Of a DNA stretch of 42,151 bases, positions 6,869 through 16,040 are shown one piece after another; positions within the stretch are counted from its first letter, which is position 1, and the number at the start of each line of letters is the position of its first letter. The notes beneath the pieces were generated by a model. That model had not been told where the DNA came from. It saw only the letters and a list, made by a program, of their open reading frames with translations, and did not search any database. The stretch lies in assembly GCA_903829015.1 (NCBI GenBank), contig CAIKOJ010000143.1, positions 1 to 42,151 of the forward strand, written 5' to 3'. The translations under genes and the position numbers were made by a program. The stretch is from an uncultured Bacteroidota bacterium (GTDB taxonomy: Bacteria > Bacteroidota > Bacteroidia > Chitinophagales > Chitinophagaceae).

Positions 6869-9800
6869 TTAAGCCAGTTTCTTCAGCTCTTCTACTCTCG
6901 CTTCACGGTCTTCTTCCATTTTCAGCGAGTCGCTTTTGTCCATATCTACAAGTACCGGAGCGGCAACGAAGATAGATGAATAAGTACCGGTGAATACACC
7001 AATTAGCATCGCAAATGCGAAACCTCTCGTAGCCTCACCACCAAATATAAACAGGATCAACAGTGTTACAAACACCGTCAATGATGTCATAATGGTACGG
7101 CTTAGTGTATCGTTGATCGCACGGTTAATAACACTAACCTTGCTCTCATTTGGCGACTTACGGAAGTACTCACGGATACGGTCGAATACGATTACAGTAT
7201 CGTTCATCGAGAAGCCTATCACCGTCAGTATCGCTGCGATGAAGTGCTGATCAATTTCCAGTGCAAATGGTACACGGCCACGGAAGTAAGAGAACACCGC
7301 CAGTGTAAGTGCAACGTCATGCAGCAAAGAGAACAGTGTACCAATTGAATACTGCCATTTGCGGAAACGGATAAGGATATACAGGAAGATAGCGATCAGT
7401 GAAATCACAGTAGCCCAAATTGCACCATCCCTAAGATCATCAGAGATAGTAGGTAATACTGTCTGTGAGCTCTGTACATATTTGGTGTTGAACATTTCTT
7501 CGGTAGTGTTAGCTGGAATCAGGTTTTCTTTGGTCAAACCTTCAAACAGTTTCTTCTGAACTTCCTGCTCTACTCCGTTGCCCGGCTTTGTAATGAGGTA
7601 AGAAGTAGTGATGTTCAGCTGGTTGTTGTTACCAATTGTTTTCACGATAGGGAACTCACCAAAGTAATTTTTCAGTTTTGCACGTACATCTTCTGATGTG
7701 AATTTCTGATCAAACTTAATAGTATAGCTACGACCTCCGCTGAATTCCACACCTTTATCAAAACCGGTCCAAATAGTGCTGATACCCATTAATAATACCA
7801 CAGCGGTAATTACGTAGGTGTATTTACGCATTTCCACAAATTTGAAATGTGCCTTCTTAAAGATAGATTTAGATACGCCTGTAAAATATTTGAAGTGGCG
7901 CTCACGCTTTGTGTAAATATCAGTGATGAGGCGCGATACCAGGATACCACAGAACAGTGATAACAGGATACCCAGGATCTGAGTAGTTGCGAAACCACGT
8001 ACCGGACCAAGACCGAAGATGAAAAGAATGATAGCCGTGATCAATACTGTAATGTGACCATCGAGTACCGGAGCATAAGAGCGTTTGTAACCTTCGCTCA
8101 CTGCGTCTTTATAACTTTTGCCAAGGGCAAGCTCCTCTTTAATACGTTCGAAGATGATTACGTTCGTATCTACCGCCATACCTACTGTAAGTACAAGGCC
8201 TGCAATACCAGCCATTGTTAGCGTGGCATGGAGTGCAGAAAGCACACCAACAGTGAACACAAGGTTAAGTATCAGTGAAATATCGGCAATAATACCGCCG
8301 GTATTGTAATACACCAGCATCAGTACGAAGATCACTACAAACGAAAGGATCAGAGAGTTCATTCCTTTGTTGATGTTTTCGATACCCAGTGTAGGTCCTA
8401 CAACCTGCTCCTGCACAATGTGCGCTGGTGCCGGGAGTTTACCTGATTTAAGAATGTTGGCAAGATCCTGAGCATCTTCTGTAGTAAATGCACCAGAAAT
8501 TTCTGTGCTACCATTAGCGATTTCGTTATCAACGCGTGGTGCAGAATAAACACGGTCATCAAGTACCACTGATACGTAACCACCTACGTTCTTGCCGGTC
8601 ATGTCTTTCCAGATACGAGCACCTGTGATGTCCATATCCATAGTAACATCTGGTTGACCGTTCATAGGGCTGTAGTCAGAGCGAGCCATAGTAATGTGGT
8701 CGCCTTCCAGCCTTGCAATACCACCCGGAGGCATTTTTACTGCATACAATGGAACAATAGCCTTAGGATCATGTCCTTTGCGGCTGTCATCAGCACCGAA
8801 GCAGAAGTGTACGTTTGAAGGGAATTTATTTTTTACTACATCAAGTGACAAATACTTCATCACCTTGGCTGTATCTCTCTTAAGGCAATAACCTATTACC
8901 GGACCGGTAAGGAACTGATCCTGGTTCTGGTTGAGGCTTGGCTGCAGTACTGCAAACAAAGGATTCTTTTTGATTGATTCTTCCTGCTTCAGTTTAGTAC
9001 TGTCGGTTGTTCCACCAGCAGTTGTAGCTCCTGCAGCATTTGATTTATCGCCAAGTACACCAGCAAGAGAACCAGTGTCAGAACCAGCTTTTTTACCACC
9101 TGTTGAATCAGTAACCGCAGCAGTTTCTTTCTTAGTTGTATCAGATGAAGCACTGTCAATTTTTGTACCTGAAAGGTAAGCAGCCAATGCATCATTAGCT
9201 GTCATTAAGATCGGTCCGATCTCCTGATTAGAATAGTTTTCGAAGAACTGAAGCTTAGCTGTAGCCTGCAAATACCTACGCACACGATCAGGGTTTTGAA
9301 CACCTGCTAACTCTACAGTTATGATACCTTTCTTTTCGTCCAGATTCACGTTAGGGTTAGACACGCCGAATTTATCGATACGGGTAAGCAATACATTGTA
9401 TGTACGCTTGATCGCATCTTTAGCTTCCCTGTTCAGCTTAGCAAGCACCTCTTCGTTAGTAGAATTGAGTGTGATCTCTTTTTCAGAAGGCTTTGTAAAC
9501 AAGTACGCCATCTTCTGGTTAGGGTTTTCCTTCATGAAGATCTCACCAAACAGCATAATGAAGTTGGTCTCAGTGTTTGCCTTCGCTGTGTTGGCATCCA
9601 TGATCGCTTTGTTCATAGCTGCATCATGCGGGTTATTCGACATCGAACGAACCAGATCATCAAGGCTAACTTCCAAGGTAACGTTCATACCACCTTGTAA
9701 GTCAAGACCCAATGCAAGCTCCTCGCCTTTTGCCGCCTGGTAGGTGTATTTCTTCAATACCGGAACGCTGAAAATAACCTCGCCCTGCATACTATCTGTG

Positions 9801-9997
9801 ATAGTCTGATAGCGTGCGTCAGTCAGCTTATCAAGTGCGGTTCCTGTTGCGGTAGGATCCATAGCCTGAGCCTCACGCCTTGCCTGAGCGCGCATCTTTT
9901 TTTCCTGGTTTCGAACAATAAGTGTTAGAGAAAGCTGGTATAGCGATATCAATATCAGCGCGGCGGTAAAAAACTTTACTAAACCTTTTAAATGCAT
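6869..9997 (-). CDS. secDF: SecD-SecF fusion, protein translocase accessory subunit
   Basis: The 1042-residue inner-membrane protein combines SecD and SecF, as is usual in Bacteroidota. It uses the proton-motive force to pull preproteins through SecYEG from the periplasmic side. A first membrane helix (about 8-27) is followed by the SecD motif LGLDLQGGMNVTLEV (about 96-110), the P1 head region, a Ser/Thr/Ala-rich linker (about 280-350) typical of the fused Bacteroidota proteins, and the SecD membrane block (VGMAVDTNVIIFERIKEEL). The SecF half has FDKGVEFSGGRSYTIKF and a second membrane block with VIGFSMNDTVIVFDRIREYFRK. The ATG at 9997 gives a proper first helix. Its -7 element lies at 10077-10084 and a terminator follows at 6820-6843, so it is probably monocistronic. 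The T9SS cargo in this window would all pass through Sec first. Confidence 0.97.
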   Translation of the reverse strand: MHLKGLVKFFTAALILISLYQLSLTLIVRNQEKKMRAQARREAQAMDPTATGTALDKLTDARYQTITDSMQGEVIFSVPVLKKYTYQAAKGEELALGLDLQGGMNVTLEVSLDDLVRSMSNNPHDAAMNKAIMDANTAKANTETNFIMLFGEIFMKENPNQKMAYLFTKPSEKEITLNSTNEEVLAKLNREAKDAIKRTYNVLLTRIDKFGVSNPNVNLDEKKGIITVELAGVQNPDRVRRYLQATAKLQFFENYSNQEIGPILMTANDALAAYLSGTKIDSASSDTTKKETAAVTDSTGGKKAGSDTGSLAGVLGDKSNAAGATTAGGTTDSTKLKQEESIKKNPLFAVLQPSLNQNQDQFLTGPVIGYCLKRDTAKVMKYLSLDVVKNKFPSNVHFCFGADDSRKGHDPKAIVPLYAVKMPPGGIARLEGDHITMARSDYSPMNGQPDVTMDMDITGARIWKDMTGKNVGGYVSVVLDDRVYSAPRVDNEIANGSTEISGAFTTEDAQDLANILKSGKLPAPAHIVQEQVVGPTLGIENINKGMNSLILSFVVIFVLMLVYYNTGGIIADISLILNLVFTVGVLSALHATLTMAGIAGLVLTVGMAVDTNVIIFERIKEELALGKSYKDAVSEGYKRSYAPVLDGHITVLITAIILFIFGLGPVRGFATTQILGILLSLFCGILVSRLITDIYTKRERHFKYFTGVSKSIFKKAHFKFVEMRKYTYVITAVVLLMGISTIWTGFDKGVEFSGGRSYTIKFDQKFTSEDVRAKLKNYFGEFPIVKTIGNNNQLNITTSYLITKPGNGVEQEVQKKLFEGLTKENLIPANTTEEMFNTKYVQSSQTVLPTISDDLRDGAIWATVISLIAIFLYILIRFRKWQYSIGTLFSLLHDVALTLAVFSYFRGRVPFALEIDQHFIAAILTVIGFSMNDTVIVFDRIREYFRKSPNESKVSVINRAINDTLSRTIMTSLTVFVTLLILFIFGGEATRGFAFAMLIGVFTGTYSSIFVAAPVLVDMDKSDSLKMEEDREARVEELKKLA

Positions 9998-10045
9998 GGG
10001 TCTTTGTTAAAATTATCTGTACAATATATTGAATAAAAATCCCAA

Positions 10046-10067
10046 TGCGCACGAATAGTCGTTCGCA
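10046..10067 (-). promoter_or_regulatory. Hairpin at the start of the secDF leader
   Basis: TGCG...CGCA arms continue inward with ACGA/TCGT pairing and one mismatch, giving an 8-bp interrupted stem. The position is just downstream of the predicted secDF transcription start. On the minus strand it is followed by a short T-rich stretch, so it could affect leader stability or early termination. Function is inferred from position only. Confidence 0.3.
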
Positions 10068-10076
10068 CAAGGGGTG

Positions 10077-10084
10077 CAAAGATA
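10077..10084 (-). promoter_or_regulatory. Bacteroidota -7 promoter element for secDF
   Basis: On the minus strand the bases read TATCTTTG, a perfect TAnnTTTG match. It lies 80 bp upstream of the secDF ATG. Confidence 0.6.
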
Positions 10085-10330
10085 GGATTTAATATAAAAA
10101 AATAAAGTCCTGTTGTCACTTTAGGCAAATTTTTATGTAAATCAGAAAAATAGCTATTGTTTTGGCTATAATTATTAACTGAAAACATGAATTTGGGATG
10201 CCGGGTGAATTTGTATTGCTATATTATAATTTTAATTAGTTTCGATTAGGCGGAACTTTATCCGGTATTGCAAATATTCATATGTTCGTGCCGGAAAATA
10301 CTAATTCTTATCGGCGTTAAAATAAATAGC

Positions 10331-10338
10331 TACTTTTG
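10331..10338 (+). promoter_or_regulatory. Bacteroidota -7 promoter element for the DUF6089 gene
   Basis: TACTTTTG is a perfect TAnnTTTG match 20 bp before the ATG at 10358. It rules out the longer open frame starting at 10268, which would begin upstream of the promoter. Confidence 0.65.
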
Positions 10339-10357
10339 CCGTTGTTTCAAAACACTC

Positions 10358-11218
10358 ATGAACAGACTGAAGTTACTTCTTATTGCAATTATCTTTATCT
10401 CTTGTTCACTACAGGGACGTGCTCAGCTGTACTTTACTGCTCTTGAGATAGGTGTAGGGGGCGGAGGCTCGCAATATTTTGGTGACCTGAATGAGCATTA
10501 TGGTTTTAAGACCATACATGGGGCAGGCGGATTTTATGTACGCCAGAGGCTAAACAGTTATATAGCGGTTAAATTACTCGCCAACTACACTAAGGTAGGG
10601 TATGACGACAAGTACAGCGATGTTCCTTATCAGAAGCTGCGCAATCTTAATTTCCAAAGTGATATTGCCGAACTGGCCTTACAAGCCGAATTTAATTTCT
10701 TTTCATTTATTACCGGCGACCGCGACCATAGGTTCACTCCGTTCCTGACCGGTGGGGTAGGTATATTTTATTATGACCCTTATACTGAATACAAAGGCAG
10801 CAAGGTGTACCTGCGGCCATTAGGCACTGAAGGTCAGAACTCAGGGTACAGCAGCCGGAAATATACTACTACAAGTCCTTGCTTCCCGGTAGGTGCAGGT
10901 GTAAAATGGTGGATAAAGGGAGGTGTAAACCTCACAGTTGAAATTGCAGACAGGCTTACCACTACTGATTATATGGACGATGTGAGCGCCACTTACGTGG
11001 GTGTTAGCAGGTTTAAGTCCGGCTCAACGGCTGCGGCGCTGCAGGACAGATCACAGGAGCTGACCACTAACAAAATGATTGGCCAGTCAGGCAAACAAAG
11101 AGGCAACACCGCCAGCTACGACCAGTATATGATGGCAATGATCAGCCTATCCTTTAATTTAAGGTCTTACAGATGCCCCCGTTTCATGGCCAATGATGAT
11201 GAGTTGAGAGTTAGATAA
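10358..11218 (+). CDS. DUF6089-type outer-membrane beta-barrel protein
   Basis: 286 residues from the ATG at 10358. This start is chosen because MNRLKLLLIAIIFISCSLQGRAQ is a standard signal peptide and the promoter box lies between it and the upstream start at 10268. The mature protein opens EIGVGGGGSQYFGDLN and continues with amphipathic strands (FKTIHGAGGFYVRQRLN, FTPFLTGGVGIFYYDP, PLGTEGQN, FPVGAGVKWWIKGGVNLTVEI, TTDYMDDVSATYV), matching DUF6089, an 8- to 10-stranded outer-membrane barrel family of Bacteroidota. The function of the family is not established; structural or porin-like roles are possible. The region around residues 215-250 (GSTAAALQDRSQ...GKQRG) is a polar loop. The gene stands alone, with secDF divergent and the acetyltransferase convergent. 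Confidence 0.85.
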   Translation: MNRLKLLLIAIIFISCSLQGRAQLYFTALEIGVGGGGSQYFGDLNEHYGFKTIHGAGGFYVRQRLNSYIAVKLLANYTKVGYDDKYSDVPYQKLRNLNFQSDIAELALQAEFNFFSFITGDRDHRFTPFLTGGVGIFYYDPYTEYKGSKVYLRPLGTEGQNSGYSSRKYTTTSPCFPVGAGVKWWIKGGVNLTVEIADRLTTTDYMDDVSATYVGVSRFKSGSTAAALQDRSQELTTNKMIGQSGKQRGNTASYDQYMMAMISLSFNLRSYRCPRFMANDDELRVR

Positions 11219-11269
11219 GACTCTGCGCTCAACGCATGTCGACACAATAAAAGATTTACACGAAATCCC

Positions 11270-11737
11270 TTAGCCGATTGTTGATAATTCCAGTATTCCG
11301 TTTACCCATTCATCATCGAAGCGTGTATTGAATTTCCGGTAAAAATTGAGTGCAGGCTCATTCCAGTTGAGCACCTGCCACGTAATGCCCGTGAACTGAC
11401 GTTCCTTTGCCTCAGCAATGAGTGCTTCCATCAATAGTTTGCCAAGGCCCTTGCCTCTTGCGTCTTCCGTTACCAGTATATCCTCCAGATACATGCGCTG
11501 TCCTTTCCATGTCGAATATCTGATATAGTAAAGTGCGAACCCCATTATCGCACCATCTACCTCTGCAACAAATGCCCACCAGACAGGGTTAGGGCCAAAG
11601 CCACTTTCTACAAAATGTTCGGGGCTCACGGTAACCTCCTGTGGTGCCCGCTCATAGAGTGCCAGTTCGTTAATGAGTTCCATCATTCTGGGGCAGTCGG
11701 CTGCGGTGGCTTTTCTTATATTTGTTGTAATGGGCAT
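11270..11737 (-). CDS. GNAT acetyltransferase, SSAT-like (diamine/thialysine type)
   Basis: 155 residues from the ATG at 11737. The longer frame to 11821 would start inside the promoter element and adds 28 atypical residues. GNAT folds transfer acetyl from acetyl-CoA to an amine. The pattern IRKATAADCPRMMELI, ALYERAPQEVTV, ESGFGPNP, GFALYYIRYSTWKGQRMYLED and the acetyl-CoA loop VTEDARGKGLGKLL is that of the spermidine/spermine N1-acetyltransferase-like branch. The C-terminal WQVLNWNEPALNFYRK motif also fits this branch. The substrate could be a polyamine, thialysine or a related lysine derivative; the sequence alone does not decide. It is divergent from porX, separated by 145 bp holding its -7 element. 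Confidence 0.85.
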   Translation of the reverse strand: MPITTNIRKATAADCPRMMELINELALYERAPQEVTVSPEHFVESGFGPNPVWWAFVAEVDGAIMGFALYYIRYSTWKGQRMYLEDILVTEDARGKGLGKLLMEALIAEAKERQFTGITWQVLNWNEPALNFYRKFNTRFDDEWVNGILELSTIG

Positions 11738-11818
11738 GAGCTTTAACTTTCTGTATGCAATTATAAGATGGTTGTGGCGTTCTTGATATGCCTGCCAAAC
11801 TTGCGTTAAACTGACGGG

Positions 11819-11826
11819 CAAAAATA
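11819..11826 (-). promoter_or_regulatory. Bacteroidota -7 promoter element for the acetyltransferase gene
   Basis: On the minus strand the bases read TATTTTTG, a perfect TAnnTTTG match. It overlaps the upstream ATG at 11821, supporting the downstream start at 11737 with a leader of about 75 nt. Confidence 0.55.
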
Positions 11827-11882
11827 TAAAGAGTAAGCAATTTGCAATAAATTTATCTCAATTATAAAAAAACAAAGCAAAC

Positions 11883-13445
11883 ATGAGCACACTAGGCGAA
11901 ATTTTATGGGTTGACGATGAAATAGATTCTTTGAAATCCCAAATACTTTTCCTGAAAAATAAGGGCTACCAGGTCACACCGCTTTCTAATGGCTACGATG
12001 CTTTGGAATTCCTGAAAGATGATAAGATAATAGACGTAGTATTTTTGGATGAAAGTATGCCTGGCCTTACCGGACTGGAAACACTCACCAAGATAAAAGA
12101 AATAAAGCCGCTGCTGCCTGTAGTGATGATCACTAAAAATGAGGCAGAGTATATAATGGAGGATGCACTGGGCTCTCAGATAACCGATTATCTGATCAAG
12201 CCGGTAAATCCTAATCAGGTTTTGCTGTCGCTGAAAAAAATAATGGACGGCAAGAGGCTGGTATCTGAAAAAACAACTGTTGCGTACCAGCAGGATTTCA
12301 GAAATCTGTTCATGGCACTCAGCAATAACCCCAACCATGAAGAATGGAAAGAGTTGTATAAAAAGCTGGTGTACTGGGAACTGGAAATAGGAAAGAGTGA
12401 CAGCGATGAAATGATGGAAGTGCTGCAGACTCAGAAGACAGAAGCGAACACGGAATTCTTTAAGTACATATCTAAGAACTACGCCAACTGGATCAAAGAC
12501 AACGGCAAGACCGGGCCGTTGATGTCGCACAGGGTGTTTGAGCAAAAAATTGCTCCGCATCTGAAACAGGGTAAACCTACTGTACTGGTGGTTATCGACA
12601 ACCTGAGGCTTGATCACTGGAAAGCGATCCAGCCAACCCTTACCGAGTCTTTCAGAACAGTAGAGGACGACCTGTATTACAGCATATTACCAACAGCTAC
12701 ACAGTATTGCCGCAATGCGATATTCGCCGGTATGCTGCCCATAGATATTGAAGCACACTTTCCATTGGAATGGAAAAATGACGATGAAGAAGGTGGCAAA
12801 AACCTGTATGAAGAGCGGTTCCTGCGCAATCAGTTGAAACACCTGAAACTCGACCACCTGAAAACGCAGTACATAAAGATCACCAACAACGATGATGCCA
12901 AGACAATGGAAGACAACATTCATAATTGTCTGTCCAACGATCTTACTGTGATCGTGTACAACTTTGTGGATATGCTCTCTCATGCACGCACCGAGATGGA
13001 AGTGCTGAAAGAACTGGCTGGTGACGAGATATCTTACCGCTCGCTTGCAGTTAGCTGGTTTGAACACTCTCCGCTGCACAGGGCACTGAAAAAGATCGCT
13101 GATAAAAACATACAGTTGCTGCTGACCACAGACCATGGCAGCGTAAGAGTGAAAACACCAAGCAAATGCGTAGGTGACCGTGCCACAACCGCTAACCTGC
13201 GCTACAAACACGGCCGCAACCTGCAGTACGAAGAAAAAGATGTGCTGGCATTCCGCGATCCCAAATTTGCCGGCTTGCCAAGGCCCAATGTAAGCTCCAC
13301 ATTCATTTTTGCAAAAGGCGATGTGTTCCTTTGTTATCCAAACAACTATAACCACTTCGTGAACTACTACAAAAGCACCTTCCAGCATGGAGGGGTGTCG
13401 TTGGAAGAAATGGTGATACCAGTGGTGAGGATGGAGAGTAAGTAG
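11883..13445 (+). CDS. porX: PorX-type response regulator with PglZ effector domain
   Basis: 520 residues, full PorX length. The N-terminal receiver domain has the acidic pocket D11/D12, the phospho-acceptor D56 (VVFLDESMPGLTG), T84 (MITKNE) and K106 (DYLIKPVNP). A helical linker (about 125-225) leads to a PglZ domain of the alkaline phosphatase superfamily with VVIDNLRLDHW (about 237-246), a Thr in LPTATQYCR at 271 that sits where the catalytic Thr of characterised PorX proteins is, and TTDHGS. PorX is known from Porphyromonas and Flavobacterium as a regulator of type IX secretion, working with the histidine kinase PorY and, in Porphyromonas, SigP; its PglZ domain hydrolyses cyclic oligonucleotides. 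Neither PorY nor core T9SS genes lie in this window, but T9SS cargo does. The ATG at 11883 begins exactly at the conserved N-terminus. It is divergent from the acetyltransferase gene. Confidence 0.95.
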   Translation: MSTLGEILWVDDEIDSLKSQILFLKNKGYQVTPLSNGYDALEFLKDDKIIDVVFLDESMPGLTGLETLTKIKEIKPLLPVVMITKNEAEYIMEDALGSQITDYLIKPVNPNQVLLSLKKIMDGKRLVSEKTTVAYQQDFRNLFMALSNNPNHEEWKELYKKLVYWELEIGKSDSDEMMEVLQTQKTEANTEFFKYISKNYANWIKDNGKTGPLMSHRVFEQKIAPHLKQGKPTVLVVIDNLRLDHWKAIQPTLTESFRTVEDDLYYSILPTATQYCRNAIFAGMLPIDIEAHFPLEWKNDDEEGGKNLYEERFLRNQLKHLKLDHLKTQYIKITNNDDAKTMEDNIHNCLSNDLTVIVYNFVDMLSHARTEMEVLKELAGDEISYRSLAVSWFEHSPLHRALKKIADKNIQLLLTTDHGSVRVKTPSKCVGDRATTANLRYKHGRNLQYEEKDVLAFRDPKFAGLPRPNVSSTFIFAKGDVFLCYPNNYNHFVNYYKSTFQHGGVSLEEMVIPVVRMESK

Positions 13446-13472
13446 TTAGAGAATGATTTCAATAATTTCTGT

Positions 13473-13500
13473 AGCCTCGGAAGCAAATGCTCTCGGGGCT
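13473..13500. terminator. Hairpin between convergent porX and NHL-protein genes
   Basis: AGCCTCGG pairs with the GGGGCT-side arm (with wobbles) and an inner AGC-AAAT-GCT continues the stem. It lies 28 bp after the porX stop and 46 bp from the NHL gene stop. No clear T-tract follows on either strand, so terminator function is tentative. Confidence 0.4.
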
Positions 13501-13546
13501 TAATTATTGGGAACAATTGGCATTGTGCAATTAGGTATTAAATTTC

Positions 13547-15931
13547 CTATTCTTTTATAAACCTCCTGATTTCTGTTTCGTTTATCTTAATAAAGTAAAC
13601 ACCGGGAGGGAAATTTGAAACATCGAGGTCCACCCGGTCTGAATTGTACCCTTGGATGTATACTCTTTGTCCAACGAGATTGCTAATGTCAATTTTAGTT
13701 ATTTTATCAGTACACTCCACAGTTAATACACTGTGGGTGGGTAAAGGGTATATCTGAACTACGGGTTTGGTAACACGTTTAGTGCCTGTAGTCGTGAAAA
13801 CTTGAACTAAAATAATTCCTGACGTGGTAGTATCATAACAACCGGAAGAAGTTGAACTAACCTTAGCAGTTAGAACATCAGTGCCAGTCGTTTTTATATA
13901 GGTTGTATTCGGTACAGTAGTGGTACTGAATACAACTCCATAATTCATCCACTTAATAACATAGCTGCTTCCAGCATTGGCAACTACTGCGGTAAGAGGT
14001 ACAATGCTCCCTGCAGTCGTGCCGACAGGTCCAGAAATACTAATTGATGGAGTCGTGAAAGTGTCTGTTGTAATTACAATCGAATTGCTGTTCACACTGC
14101 TTGTAGTCAGACAGGAAAGGCTGCTGGTAAGTCTGCAAGTAACCGAATCATGATTGACAGGTATATAGGTAAACGAAAACCCTCCGGTGCCTGCGTTGAT
14201 TCCATTTACTTTCCACTGATAGAATGGGGTAGTTCCACCACTTGTGGCAGTTGCCGTAAATGTAACTGGAAGCCCGGCACAAACACTACTTCCTGGTATT
14301 GCATTGATTGATACTGTTGGTATCGTACTTATACCAGTAACGGTCATATAAATAGATGTACTACTTACAATTGGTGGGACGGCACATGAAAGGCTGCTAT
14401 TTAGGATACATCGTATTGAATCCCCATTGGCGGGTGCATACGTGTAGGAACTACCTGACCCAACTGTTACGCCATTTACTTTCCACTGATATACAGGGAG
14501 TGAACCAACATAAGTCGAAGCAGACGAGAACGTTACTAATGTCCCGGCACAAATTGTTCCTGAGACGCTTGAAGTAATAGCGATTGTAGGTACTACAGCG
14601 CTGCTTACTGCCATATGTATGGTATTACTGCTTTCAGGCAGGCCACCTGAACAAATACGAACACAACGAACAGAATCTCCATTTGAAGGCGTGTAAGTGT
14701 AACTGCTGGCAGCACTAACAGGTGACCCGTTTACAATCCATTGGTAGGTTGGCGTGGTACAACCAGGGGTAGGTGCTGTAACAAACGTAACAGGTGTTCC
14801 AAGACAAACACTTGTATCGGGTAAAGCAGCGATAATAAAGCCATTGTATATTTTACGAACTCGATTATTGGCAGCATCAGCAATATAAACACTTCCTGTA
14901 GCATCTACTGCATTTCCAATTGGGCTGTATAGTTTTGCCAGCGTTCCCAATATTCCATCACCATTATATCCGAATGCACCGGTTCCAGCAATTGTGTTAA
15001 TAATTCCGGAGGTACTTACCTGACGTATCATACCGTTGGCGTCATCTGATATGTATAAGTATCCGGAATTGGGTCCGGATGACTTATCAATCGAAACGCC
15101 CGTTGGCCAGTGCATTTGTGCTGCCGTTGCAGGTCCTCCGTCGCCGGAAAAACCAACAATCCCATTACCGGCATAAGTTGTAATAATACCAGCAGTATTT
15201 ATTTTTCTGATGCAATTATCTAGTTCGTCAGCAATATACAGGTTGCCAGCATGATCAACTGCAACATCTATTGGTGCAGCAAATGTTGCTGCCGTTGCCG
15301 GGCCTCCATCTCCGGTGTAACCATAAGCACCGGTGCCGGCAATCGTTGTTACGATGCCCAAATTATTTACTTTTCGGACACGCCTATCTGATAGATCAGT
15401 AATATACAAATTGCCGGTATCGTCAAGTGCAATTCCCCAAATATTGTGAAATTTGGCAGCAGTTGCCGGACCTCCATCTCCACTAAATCCCGATACTCCA
15501 GTCCCGGCATAAGTTGTAATAATACCGGACGTATTGACTTTGCGAACACGAAAATTTTGTTGGTCAGCGATGTACAAATTCCCCAAATGATCCACGGCTA
15601 TTCCATGTGGGTAATTAAGCAATGCTGCGGTAGCAGGTCCACCGTCGCCACCATAACCACCCGCACCAAATGACGTTATATAAGAACCTGCATATGTAGA
15701 AATAATCCCTGAGGTATTAACCTTACGAATAAGGTGTGTAGTTTGATCTGCAATATAAAGGTTTCCTGAAACGTCAAAAGCACAATAACTTGGGTTATAC
15801 AATTCTGCAGAATTTGCTGAACCACCATCCCCATAATATCCAGCAAATCCATTGCCGGCAACTGTAGAAATAATTTGTCCTTTGATGATGAAAGGTGAAA
15901 TCAACAACAGTAAAAAGAAAAATCTTTTCAT
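13547..15931 (-). CDS. Secreted NHL beta-propeller protein with Ig-like repeats and T9SS sorting domain
   Basis: 794 residues from the ATG at 15931 (a second ATG at 15943 adds MHLF). The signal peptide MKRFFFLLLLISPFIIKG is typical. Next comes a six-blade NHL-type propeller (about 20-365), each blade with a variant of GFSGDGGPATAA, a GIAVD segment, GNLYIAD and a VRKVN segment. Three or four Ig-like modules of about 90 residues follow, with repeated YQWKVNG and SYTYxPxNGDSxRC motifs and paired cysteines. The last 75 residues are a type A T9SS sorting domain (VVQIYPLPTHSVLTVE, ISNLVGQRVYIQ, FPPGVYFIKI). The protein is therefore predicted to be surface-exposed or released. NHL propellers bind proteins, sugars or RNA; the ligand here is unknown. 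Its promoter is at 16065-16072, inside a long inverted repeat. Confidence 0.88.
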   Translation of the reverse strand: MKRFFFLLLLISPFIIKGQIISTVAGNGFAGYYGDGGSANSAELYNPSYCAFDVSGNLYIADQTTHLIRKVNTSGIISTYAGSYITSFGAGGYGGDGGPATAALLNYPHGIAVDHLGNLYIADQQNFRVRKVNTSGIITTYAGTGVSGFSGDGGPATAAKFHNIWGIALDDTGNLYITDLSDRRVRKVNNLGIVTTIAGTGAYGYTGDGGPATAATFAAPIDVAVDHAGNLYIADELDNCIRKINTAGIITTYAGNGIVGFSGDGGPATAAQMHWPTGVSIDKSSGPNSGYLYISDDANGMIRQVSTSGIINTIAGTGAFGYNGDGILGTLAKLYSPIGNAVDATGSVYIADAANNRVRKIYNGFIIAALPDTSVCLGTPVTFVTAPTPGCTTPTYQWIVNGSPVSAASSYTYTPSNGDSVRCVRICSGGLPESSNTIHMAVSSAVVPTIAITSSVSGTICAGTLVTFSSASTYVGSLPVYQWKVNGVTVGSGSSYTYAPANGDSIRCILNSSLSCAVPPIVSSTSIYMTVTGISTIPTVSINAIPGSSVCAGLPVTFTATATSGGTTPFYQWKVNGINAGTGGFSFTYIPVNHDSVTCRLTSSLSCLTTSSVNSNSIVITTDTFTTPSISISGPVGTTAGSIVPLTAVVANAGSSYVIKWMNYGVVFSTTTVPNTTYIKTTGTDVLTAKVSSTSSGCYDTTTSGIILVQVFTTTGTKRVTKPVVQIYPLPTHSVLTVECTDKITKIDISNLVGQRVYIQGYNSDRVDLDVSNFPPGVYFIKINETEIRRFIKE

Positions 15932-16040
15932 AAAGAGGTGCATTTAAAAATGTATTTCCTGTTCCAAAAGTTTCATCTCACTGAGCCTTCGAGTACCGGC
16001 CAAAGGATATTGCAATAACAGAAGTACTTAAGCTGAAATT

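Larger units (their letters stand above)
9998..10357. other. Divergent promoter region between secDF and the DUF6089 gene
   Basis: These 360 bp hold the secDF leader and promoter on the left and the promoter of the outer-membrane barrel gene on the right. The AT-rich middle (about 10085-10320) contains no gene or RNA that I can recognise. Confidence 0.6.

Noticed and set aside
10268-10357. Upstream extension of the DUF6089 gene to a start at 10268
   Set aside because: The extension precedes the -7 promoter element and would hide the signal peptide behind a Cys-rich tail.
11904-13388. Two long open frames (about 235 codons each) on the minus strand opposite porX
   Set aside because: They are shadows of the porX codon pattern, have Cys/His/Phe-rich implausible products and no start context; porX is unambiguous on the plus strand.
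14850-15850. Regularly spaced DNA repeats that could be taken for a CRISPR-like array
   Set aside because: They are codons of the NHL blades, spaced about 165-175 bp with coding divergence; spacing and length do not fit CRISPR repeats.
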